64,000 bases of DNA. Source: Bombardia bombarda. Its lineage: Eukaryota > Ascomycota > Sordariomycetes > Sordariales > Lasiosphaeriaceae. The position numbers were made by a program, and so were the translations under genes. The stretch is from the NCBI GenBank assembly GCA_030512295.1, contig JAULSR010000003.1, positions 186,001 to 250,000 of the forward strand, in the 5' to 3' direction. Positions 21,584 through 30,801 of the stretch are shown piece by piece. The number at the start of each line of letters is the position of its first letter. The first letter of the stretch is position 1. The notes below the pieces were generated by a model. That model searched no databases, was not told where the DNA came from, and saw only the letters and a program-made list of their open reading frames with translations.

Positions 21584-23454
21584 ATGGTCGACCATGCAAA
21601 ACCTGGACTCTGTCCTGCTCAGCTTGAGATCGTCGCCCATCCGTCACAAAACGCAGAGCCGAACGTAGAGTAAGCAGAACACTCCATCCGTCATCAAAAT
21701 TCCTAGAAATGTGTACTCAACCAGAATCATAGCATCATCGCAGTCCACGGGCTCGGAGGAGATCCGCAACAGTCATGGACCTTTAGCTCGACTACCCAGG
21801 ACGAGAAAGAGTGCATGTGGCTGACTTTCATCGTCATAAAGGAGTCAAGACGTCCTATTGTATTTATTGCACAGGGACTTGGTGGTGTCGTGGTTAAACT
21901 GGCAAGCTGAACGCCGATTACTATTGGCACCTTGATGAATATGAACTGACTTGTTCGCAGGCACTGGCTATGGCTGAGAAGAGTACAACATACCATGAAA
22001 TCGCACGAGACTGCAACCGAATAGTTAGTCAAACATCTTCTCCAGCCCGAGGAAATGATGCACTAACGTACTAACTTTAATGATCAATCCAGATTTTCTT
22101 CGGCACTCCGCATCGCAACTTCGACACCTCTTGTAAAAAGACACAGGTACCTACGCTTAGGACGGAAACTCAATGTGGAATCTCAAATTTTTTTCAATCT
22201 CAAAATTGATTGAAGACATCACAAAAGATTATGTCTCTTTGTCAGCGAGGCACTGCATTGTCAACGTTTACCTACAATTTAGCGGTACGGAGGGAAAGGA
22301 GCAGAATGTAGACTGCAGCACCCATCACGCTACCACAGCTGGTCTTGTTCACGAAACAAATCTAGGACGCAGGGTAGTGAAGATCGACGACCTTTGCAAG
22401 TTCTCTTTCAAAGACCCCGGACCTGCTTTTTATCACATCGTTGATGCCATTAAAGCGGGTATGTTGTCCAACATGGCGAATTTGAGTTAATATTAGCGGT
22501 GGGAGATACTAGTACTAATCGTCTCAACGGAAACCACATCAGCACATTTCCGAGCTTGTCTACCTGACCTCTGCATCATCTCAGCATACTTCAAGAGCCC
22601 AAAGGAGATAATCTAAGTTATGCTCTTAAATGCGCCATTGAGAACGGGTATTTCGGAATCGCAAAGGTGATACTGGAGCAAAATGACATTGACATTACCT
22701 CTGTTGGCGACAGCGATTTGCATTTCATGCTGCTCCTTGAAACCATATCTTCGGATTCAGAGTTGGTGGCGGAGATGCTCATGAAGCTCGCAGCTTCCGC
22801 ACATGGACTGCACATTTGCAGACCCAGATTACTTTATGCTGCAGTGAAAGCCGGGCTCACTAAATTCATTGCTAGACTGCTTTCGAATCTTGACTCGGCT
22901 TCACAGTTGTACGACCACGTCGTCTATTGTGACGAGAATGGTCACACGGCTCTTCACATTGCTGCGAGAGACGGGCACGCGGGGATCGTCCATTTGCTTC
23001 TGAAAGCTGCTGAAGATATAGCTGCCACTGATACTGACTGCAAAAGTCGCCAAGAGTATATCGACATGAAGAACGAGGAAGAACGAGGGAGAACGAGGAA
23101 GAACGAGGAAGAACGAGGAAGAACGAGGAAGGACTCACCCCATTGGCCCTCGCAGCTTTGGCTGGAGAAGTAGAGATAGTGCAGCTGTTGATGGCGGCCA
23201 GCTGTGACATTCAGGGGTGCGTGGACCTCGACGCGCCGAATGCGCAGCCAATACTCGTCAGACTCGCACGCTCTTCACAACCATCTTTTCGAATTATACA
23301 AACTATCAACATGTTGCTGGAACATGGTGTGGACGCAAACGCGATGGACAGTAAGCGCAAAATGACAGCCATCCACTGGGAAGTGTCACTGGAGTGCGGA
23401 CCAGACCCATCCCGATCATGGCTTTCTGAGAAAAGCCGCACGTTGGACCAGTGA
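21584..23454 (+). pseudogene. Broken alpha/beta-hydrolase - ankyrin repeat gene
   Basis: Remains of an NLR-like fungal gene with an N-terminal hydrolase. Exon 21584-21669 joins at 21733 to IIAVHGLGGDPQQSWTF. The lipase-like nucleophile segment PIVFIAQGLGGVVVK follows far too early: about 60 residues are missing, and the usual CHSLGG is AQGLGG, so the catalytic Ser is lost. IFFGTPHRNFDT is at about 22095. The frame then shifts near a T-run at about 22188. SKLIEDITKDYVSLSARH, ETNLGRRVVKIDDLC and ankyrin units (SYALKCAIENGYFGIAKVIL, NGHTALHIAARDGHAGIVHLLL) follow. Six copies of a 10-bp unit at 23071-23130 shift the frame again, before GLTPLALAALAGEVEIVQLL. The 3' end is a guess. Several independent lesions make it a pseudogene. 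Confidence 0.75.
23071..23130 (+). repeat. 10-bp minisatellite, 6 copies, inside an ankyrin coding region
   Basis: Six head-to-tail copies of gaacgaggaa (one with a g change). Because 10 is not a multiple of 3, copy number sets the reading frame downstream. One, four or seven copies would keep the flanking ankyrin frames joined; six do not. Confidence 0.9.
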
Positions 23455-23905
23455 ACGCAGCGTCGGAGACGACGAAGTTCGGAAATGTTGATGCACGTTT
23501 ATGGGGATATGGCGATGCTTTTTTTATTCATTAGACTAGTGTTAGAGATTCTGTTTGAGAGATAAGGTGTAATTAGTTATTGACCACCTACCTACCTAGA
23601 ACTGACTGACTGTAAGAAGGTATCTGTGAGGAATGTACAGGGCATATCCCGCCGCCGCTAGGGCCTGAAGCCCCCACACCCGCTAACAACGGCGTTTGAA
23701 TTTAGGCACCTCTGGTACATGTACCCCAAAGTAGTCTCAATGATCAGGCCAGTATTAGGTCCAGTAGCACGCCACCGTCTAGGCCTAGGGTTATTCCCGG
23801 GAATCCGGGCCATTACGTGATTGCACGAGATTCGACTTCTGGGCTCATTATTCTTTCCTCGGCTCCAGACACCGCCCGTCACCTGCAACATTCCGCAGAA
23901 ACCAA
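23455..23905. other. Intergenic; promoter side of the LAT transporter
   Basis: No gene recognised. Short CTAC-type repeats near 23586-23600. Confidence 0.4.
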
Positions 23906-25692
23906 ATGGCGCCCTCAGATTCTTACTTTGGCCGTGACCACAACAGCGCCCCGCACCAAGAGGAGCAGCCGCTGCTAGCCGGCGCCAGGCAAGTCCCTGA
24001 TGCGCGCCAGAGGCGACAACAACAGCAAGACGACGACCGTGAGAGGGGCAGCGGCACCGGCACCGCCACATTCACGCGCAATCTCGGCGCCGTCGAGGCC
24101 TTCGCCATCGTCATCAGCATCGTCATCGGGAGCGGCGTCTTCACCTCCCCCGGCTCCATCGACACCAACGTGCCGTCGCCAGCCACCGCCCTGATCGTCT
24201 GGCTCGTCGGCGGCGTGCTGGCATGGACGGGCGCGAGCACCATGGCCGAGCTGGGCACCGCCATCCCGGGCGAGGGCGGCGTGCAGCCCTACCTCAAGTA
24301 CGTCTTTGGCGATGTCTTTGGCTTCCTGGCCGCCTGGACCTGGGTCGTCGCCGTCATGCCTGCCACCCTCGCCATCCTGAGTATCGTCTTTGTCGAGAGC
24401 ATTTACTCTGCCGCCGGCGTGACCGACCAGGCTGACAGGATCGAGCATAAGCTGCTGTCCATCCTCATCCTGGCTGCTATTGGTCTGGCGAACTCCATCA
24501 GCACAAAGGCCAGCACCCGGCTCAACAACTTTTTCGTCGTGACCAAGTTTGTCACCATCTTTGCGCTTGTGCTGGCGGGGGTGGTGGTGGTGGCTTTGCA
24601 AGTCTCTGACCCCAATAGAGCTGTCGGGGGAGGAGACTGGTTCCAAAAGTCGTGGTTTGAGTATAGGGACAGCGTGAACCCCGACGGCAGTGTGACTCAT
24701 TGGGGAGCACTCAGCGAGTGGGAGATGTTTGGCCATCTCTCAGCTGCACTGTACGCCGCCTTGTGGGCATATTCAGGATGGGACAAGGTATGCATAACGA
24801 GCGGTGCATAACGAGCGGTGCATAACGAGCGGTGCATAACGAGCGGTGCATAACGGAGGTTGGGATTGTTGACGGCTGACGATGGAAACAGGCAATCTAC
24901 ATTTCAGCTGAACTCTCTGCGCCGGCCCGTCAGCTCCCGCTCGCTCTTAACACCGCCATCCCAACCATCATTCTCTGCTTCCTCACGGCGAACGCCGCTT
25001 ACTATGTCTTGCTCCCCTGGGATGTTGTATCTACAACCGACAGTGTTGCCGTGGTGAGTGAGAGTGGCTCATTCCTTTCGCCTCTTAACTTCTTTGCTGA
25101 CAATAGCCAGACTGCCATATCTCGCCTGCTCGGGCCGACATTTGGCATCTTTTCCGCTGTTCTGATATGCCTCGTTGTCGCAGGCTCCCTACTTGGCAAC
25201 TCCTTTGTCGCTGGCCGGATGGCCGTCGCAGCAGCCAACATGGATTGGCTGCCGCGTTTCCTCAGCCATGTTGGAGGTGTGGGGTTTAAGTCAGGGGCGA
25301 ATGCTGATAACACAAGCTCCTCCGCCGCTGCTTCGGACCAGGCCCCTGCGTCAGACGCTCCCATCAACGCCATCATCCTCTCAACTGTCCTCTCGGCCTT
25401 GTATATCCTGCTGGGCAGCTTCCGCGCGCTCTTGACATTTAACGGCCTGGGGGAGTACTCGTTCTTCTTCCTCACTGTGCTCGGTGCCATCATTCTGCGG
25501 TACCGGGAGCCGGGGCTTAGTCGGCCCTATAAGCCATTTATCTTGATCCCCGTCACCTTCTCACTGGTGAGCGGGTTCGTCGTGGTTCGCGGGGCAGCGT
25601 TCGCTCCCGTACAAGCGCTGGTTCTGGTAGGGCTTTGGCTCTTGGGCTTCGCGTTCTATTGGGTTCGGAGATGGCAACAAGTACGTGCGTGA
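23906..25692 (+). CDS. L-type amino acid transporter (LAT family, APC superfamily)
   Basis: Predicted 541-aa, 12-helix amino acid transporter. Exons 23906-24787, 24892-25053 and 25111-25692 sum to 1626 nt. A Gln/Asp-rich cytosolic N-terminus precedes helix 1, which carries the substrate-binding IVIGSGVFTSPG, followed by MAELGTAIPGEGGVQPYLKYVFG, WAYSGWDK joined across intron 1 to AIYISAEL, and LLPWDVVSTTDSVAV joined across intron 2 to TAISRLLGP, then GNSFVAGRMAVAAAN. The second intron is a multiple of three (57 bp), so an unspliced reading is also open; the spliced form restores the family pattern. Intron 1 contains a 14-bp tandem repeat. The heavy-chain partner needed by animal LATs is not known in fungi. 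Substrate is undetermined. Confidence 0.88.
24791..24856 (+). repeat. 14-bp tandem repeat inside an intron
   Basis: About 4.6 copies of gcataacgagcggt fill the 5' half of the first intron of the LAT gene, starting three bases after the splice donor. Confidence 0.9.
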
Positions 25693-25987
25693 TTTTTGAC
25701 TCTTGGAGAGTATTTCTGGCGATTATCCTAGACGTTGGCATATATGCATTGGGGGTTTCTTTTTGAATACAATACTCAGTTATTCCTATCAGTGAGATTG
25801 AGCTACTCTGGACATATGTTGAAGCGGTAAGGTAATAATGTTTATCTTTCTTTGAAGATTGCTCCTGAACTAAATGTTGAACAGTCAACTAGGGGCCAAG
25901 GAAATAAGTATTGTCACAATCTTCCTTCTCGGAGTCCCGCATCATGACATCCGTTTCCTTCGAATCAACACATCCCAAACCAAACAA

Positions 25988-26078
25988 GCGGGTTTAGCTC
26001 AGTTGGGAGAGCGTCAGACTGAAGCCAAACTTCAATTCCTTAATCTGAAGGTCATGTGTTCGATCCACATAAACCGCA
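25988..26078 (+). tRNA. tRNA-Phe (anticodon GAA) with 18-nt intron
   Basis: Acceptor GCGGGTT pairs with the 3' AACCGC side. The D-arm is TAGCTCAGTTGGGAGAGC. Anticodon arm CAGACTGAAG, then an 18-nt intron, then ATCTG. The T-arm is ATGTGTTCGATCCACAT and the discriminator A. TTTT follows near 26091. Confidence 0.92.
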
Positions 26079-27093
26079 AGTTCCATTACTTTTGCAAGTT
26101 TTGGCTTTCAAATCCTTTTGAACTGACTCGTGTTGCTTTTGCTGTATCCACACCCACCGCTGAATTTACTGCTTGGCCCCTTTGGTTTGAGCCCACCTCG
26201 CCAAGGTTGTCTCTATTGGTGGAATGATCTTGGACAATGCCTTCTTCATGTGGGAACGGTTTTGCCGAAGTTGAGTCTAGTCGGAAGTTGTATGCAAGTC
26301 ATCGCGTCAGATGTTCATCAGCCAGACAGCAATGATGGTTCTTGATGACTGGAGTTTGGCAATACCACTAGACAATACCGCATATGGGGAGCCATCTGTA
26401 CCAAGCACATCTGCCGGGCTGCCCACCAGATGGACCATGGTCATACTCTTTTGCGCTTTGATTCTCATATATGATGGGGGCTCCCTGAGTCTCACCTGCT
26501 GCCCCTGTCACCTTACTCTCATTGCACAAACCGTCGATTTTGATTTACCCGATGTCCCCAAAATCAAGTGACTTGCATCGGAACGACGAGATCTGTTCAC
26601 GTTAGGCAAGTGCATCACCGCGCAACTGCCGTTAGTCCATGAAGGCCCACTGCGCAAATGCAAGCGACAGGAGCTCTTGCCAAACACACAAATTCAACGG
26701 CTTGATCTCCTTCCGGCAACACTCCGATCTGCTCAGGGTCGCTCTCGCTAATTTGTTGTTGGAATTTTTAGGCGTAAAAATTTGTGTTTGGAAAGAGTCT
26801 GCGATACTTCTCGTCCCTGTCCAAGTCTCAGCCAAGACACAGGCGGCAGCTACCCTCGACAGCTTTGATGGTTGACAGATCACCCGCCTCTCTTCGGTTT
26901 CTGTCCCATGGCATGGCTCTCTCTCGAACACCATTCCCCAAGAACATTCCGGTTCACCAACCGGCACCAGTACCTGCCTCACCCCTTTTGACGTATTCTA
27001 TTGTCGATCAATACCAATACCATATCAATCCTCCCTCATACAATTTCGTACCAGACACGAGCATACGATAGACAACTCTTTTGCACGCCCAAG
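26079..27093. other. Intergenic; no gene recognised
   Basis: Several 60-117 codon frames on both strands overlap each other and show no domain or splice pattern that I can support. Confidence 0.4.
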
Positions 27094-27684
27094 ATGGCAT
27101 TACAGTCGGGTGATCCCGGGAGAATAAATTGGATGGTCACAATATTCCTCACGGAGGCCTTTACAAGATTCCATCAGCGCCTTCAGCGCGGTCCCCTGGA
27201 CGGCAACTTGCCAAGCTTGACTGGTGACAAAGACCACGACAACAGGATTCTCGGCAATTTGCAGTTGGCCATTGATAACGGGCCCATAGGAGAACCACTT
27301 GCACCCAGATATCTGACAATCAACGAGCTCGCAATAGACTTTTCCGAAATCTATTACTACGCTGTGCATGCAGAATGGAGTCCAAGCGACATGAATTGGA
27401 ATCTGGCAGTGAAAAGGAGTTTGTGGTGGCTGATTGGTACTGCTAGCTTATCGGACATGATACAGATATTCTGTAGTTTCAGAAATTGGCTGCGCAGGCG
27501 GGAGGCAAAGGAGAAGCAGGATAGAAGGGTAAAGGAGGAGCGGGATAGAAAGGCAAAGGAGGAGCAGAAGGCCGATGCAGTTGTCGCTGGCTACCAGTGG
27601 ATAAGCAAGGAGACAGCGACCAGTCCCCCAACAAGTCAAGAACAGCAATCGTCCGACGATGACGAGGATTGGGTTAAGATGTAA
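27094..27684 (+). CDS. Hypothetical protein, 196 aa
   Basis: Uninterrupted frame from a good ATG (aagATGgc) to a stop. The protein has a mixed N-terminal part (WMVTIFLTEAFTRFHQRL; LTINELAIDFSEIYYYAVH), a Trp-rich patch (WNLAVKRSLWWLIG) and then a highly charged Lys/Glu/Arg stretch of about 35 residues that should form a helix or coiled coil. The tail is acidic (SSDDDEDWVKM). There is no signal peptide or known domain. Composition is protein-like rather than random, which is the main reason to list it. It sits between tRNA-Phe and an MFS permease, with no neighbour that suggests a role. Confidence 0.5.
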   Translation: MALQSGDPGRINWMVTIFLTEAFTRFHQRLQRGPLDGNLPSLTGDKDHDNRILGNLQLAIDNGPIGEPLAPRYLTINELAIDFSEIYYYAVHAEWSPSDMNWNLAVKRSLWWLIGTASLSDMIQIFCSFRNWLRRREAKEKQDRRVKEERDRKAKEEQKADAVVAGYQWISKETATSPPTSQEQQSSDDDEDWVKM

Positions 27685-28394
27685 GCCCTGAGGGCAACGT
27701 CTGAGGAGGCTGAGATTGGGCCGCACGACACGAAGATGACAGCGAGCATAGAGGAAGGAGAAGAATTGCAAGCGGTAGTGACGAAAGTGTTAAGTATACC
27801 GTATTGGGTTTAACCAGCGAAAGATGGCTTAGCGACGAAATATTCATTCTCTTGACTGGCTCAGGCTGTTCGGTTAAGTCCTCTTTTATTTTTCTACTCG
27901 CTCCGTGGTAAAGCACCTTACCTAGTATATCTGAACAGTTTTTGCTGATGACGTGTTCTCGTAGAACTGGAACTGTGCTGTGTAGTAGCCAACTGAGCAA
28001 GTTTTTGATAGATAAGTAACTACCTACATGTTTATGGCTGGCTGACTTGCTCAATCGGGCCACAAATGTAACCACTGATGCGAGGGAGGATAAGATTGGC
28101 AGCCGAGGAAGAAACGATGGCTCGGGAGCGATGTCGCTGCGTCGCAATTCAATCGGGCCCCACCAGTCCATTTGGCTTTCGACTTGCGACGGTTAGCTTC
28201 CATTCTTTCTCTTGCCGTCCATGCATGGGAAGGCCATGTAGATCCCATTCCCGACGTCAATCCCCCCACGATTGACTTGATTTTGACCCAATGTCCCCCC
28301 CCCCCCCCAGCTCCACCCCAACAAAACCCGACGACTCGAACACTGAGTGTTTGACCCTAGAGCAACCCATGCGCTTCCGTGACCGTCCGCCATC
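27685..28394. other. Intergenic; promoter side of the DAL5-like permease
   Basis: No gene recognised. A homopolymer C run lies at about 28291-28308 and a CGTCAT-type run leads into the next start codon. Confidence 0.4.
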
Positions 28395-30137
28395 ATGCCG
28401 CCGTCATCGTCATCGTCATCGTCGTCGTCGTCCTTGTCAGAAATTGACGATGGACGCCTCGCGACGGCACACAGTGGTAGCGACCACGCTCACCACCACA
28501 AAAAGTTGAAGTCGGACGGCAGTGCCGACACTGTCGAGAGCGCAATTGCGAGTCCAATTCTTCCAGATGCTACCCTCGATGCAGACGCGCTGGCTGCCGT
28601 GGAGCGTCGCGTGCGCCGCAAGGTGGACCTCCGGCTCTGCACCATCGCTGGCATCCTCTGCAGCCTCGACCTCCTGGACAGCGGTGTCATCTCGAGCGCC
28701 GCCGTCACCTCCATGCTGACCGACCTCGGTCTGGACGTGGGCAACCGCTTCTCCGTGTCCATCTTCATCTTCACCATCGCCAGCATCGTGTTCCAGCTGC
28801 CCTCGACCATTGCCGTCCGCGCCTTTGGCCCGCGTCGCTGGTTCACCTTCATCACCATTACCTTTGGCATCATCACGCTCTGCACTGGCTTCGTCCGGAC
28901 ATGGCAGCAGATGATCGCCCTCCGCATCCTCCTCGGCGCCGCCATGTCGGGCATCTACCCCGGCCTGACCTATCTCATCAGCACATGGTATCCCAGGAGA
29001 GAGCAGCAGCTCCGCTTCGCCTACATGCAGAGCGGCGAAGTCATCGTTCTCGCAACCGGCAGTCTGGTGAACTACGCCCTGCAGCGGCGGGGCCATTATG
29101 CCGGCTTGGACGGCTGGCGCTGGATGTTTGTCGTCCAGGGCATATGCACCTGCGTCATCGGCATCGTGACGTACTGGTGGATGATCGATTTCCCCGAGTT
29201 TTCCCACAGGAGCTTCCGCTTCCTAACGCCCGATGAAGCCAGCATCGCATCGAGTCGCATCCAACAAGACCGTGGAGACCTCTTCGCCCAGGAGTTCGCT
29301 CTGGAGAAGGTTCTTGTACACGCCAAAGACGCAAAGGTCTGGGCCTTTGCGAGTCTCTTCTTCTTGCAAAACATTGTCTCGACCGCCCTCGCCTACTTCG
29401 TTCCCATCATCCTAGAGAATGGCCTGGGATACTCCTCCAACGCCGCCATTGTACTCTCAGCGCCACCCTACTACTATGCCGTCGTACCGGTTCTGATCTC
29501 GTCCTGGTTTGCTGACCGCTTCCGCGTCCGGGCGCCTGTCATCACATTCAACGCCATATGCATGATTGCCGGCTTTGCCATTCTGGGATTTGCCAAGAAC
29601 TCGGGCGCTCGTTACTTTGGCGTCTTCCTTTCCACCGGCGCTTATGTCGCCAACTGGGCCGCCCTCAGTGCCTATCAGGCCAACAACATTAACGGGTATG
29701 CCTAGGCAATGAGCTCTGCTCCCCCTTCCCCCTAATCTTGGACTTCAAAACTGACGGGATTTCCACAGGCAATGGAAGCGCGTCTTTACTGCCGCAGCCT
29801 GCACAATGTTCAACGGAGCTGGTGGCATCGCTGGTAGCTTCATCGTCCGCAACATTGAGGCCCCGCAGTATATTACGGCGGTCTGGGTCTCCATCGGGTA
29901 TGTTTCCCATCTGCCTTCATTTTTGTGAATGTCTTGTTGTGGCTAATGTCATTTCAGCTCGCATATTCTCATGATATCCATCATCGGCATGCTTTCTATA
30001 TACTTCTACCTTGCCAACAACAGCAAAAAGGACGAGCCTGCCATTCTTGAAGAAACCGTAAGTAGAGTCGCACACCAACGCTGGTGAGTGAAAATTTCTA
30101 ATGACTCTCACAGGAGGGATTCAAATTCACGTACTAG
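28395..30137 (+). CDS. MFS transporter, allantoate permease (DAL5-like) family
   Basis: 517-aa anion:cation symporter family permease of the plasma membrane; fungal relatives import allantoate, nicotinate, biotin or other organic anions. Exons 28395-29695, 29769-29897, 29958-30057 and 30114-30137 (1554 nt). The N-terminus has a poly-Ser run coded by TCA/TCG codons. Then KVDLRLCTIAGILCSLDLLDSG, NRFSVSIFIFTIASIVFQLPS, RILLGAAMSGIYPGLTYLIS, TWYPRREQQLRFAYMQSGEV, DGWRWMFVVQG, RFLTPDEA and NNINGQWKRVFTAA, in the usual order of this family. Family members normally have a conserved NP-N motif in helix 1, which is replaced here by LDLLDSG, so substrate use may differ. The coding sequence looks intact. 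Confidence 0.88.
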
Positions 30138-30801
30138 GCTTCTCGGTCAATGATAACCCATGGATTTCTTCTTTCCGTCGCAATCGCGACCGCCGACAAC
30201 GTTTCCAATGAAACACAGATTTACGATAAACAAGACTAACTTAAGCACCTCTTTATACCCTCACATGATACCCAGCCAGCCATAGGTACCTAGTTTCAGC
30301 CTCAAATATATCCCACAACTTGTATTCGTATCTTCTCACCTAAAATCCCTCGCCTGGGATTGGCTCTGGGTAGGAGGGTATCCCACACGCAAGTACTCGC
30401 TTGACCAATCACTTGCTACAGACTATACCCAGTACCCTCGCCCTGGTAGCCCTTTTCAAGCGTTTGCCACGCTTCAACCCCTGTCAGCGTACGACACAGC
30501 CGCATAGATGCAGCCAAGCCTCAAGCCTTAACCATCAAGGTTAGAGCAGTTTCGATAGTGATTGTCAGCCACCTCCCAATTCGTAACTCAGCTTCCGCAG
30601 TCAGGGGTTCAACCTCGCCGAGTTTCCGTCTCGCATCTGTCAGCCATGTCCCCCCCCTTTGCGGGGTTCCTAACGAGTCCCTCCCTACTCGTTTCTTGAC
30701 GATGCATCCACCGACGTTGAGCTGATAGTAGAGATCATTCTACTTCGTGCCAGCTCCCATTCGGCGCGCTGCCGTTTCTCGAATAAGAGCTTCACAGATC
30801 A
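30138..30801. other. Intergenic; no gene recognised
   Basis: No domain or RNA fold seen. A run of C residues is present near 30650-30658. The right end serves as promoter/5' leader for the hydrolase-WW-ZZ gene. Confidence 0.4.

Noticed and set aside
23975..24736. 253-codon minus-strand frame opposite the LAT transporter
   Set aside because: Same reason: antisense to conserved transporter helices, with low-complexity Gly/Asp composition and no motif.
28437..29207. 256-codon minus-strand frame opposite the DAL5-like permease
   Set aside because: Shadow of a GC-rich coding region; its His/Asp/Gly-rich composition is typical of reverse frames of membrane proteins.
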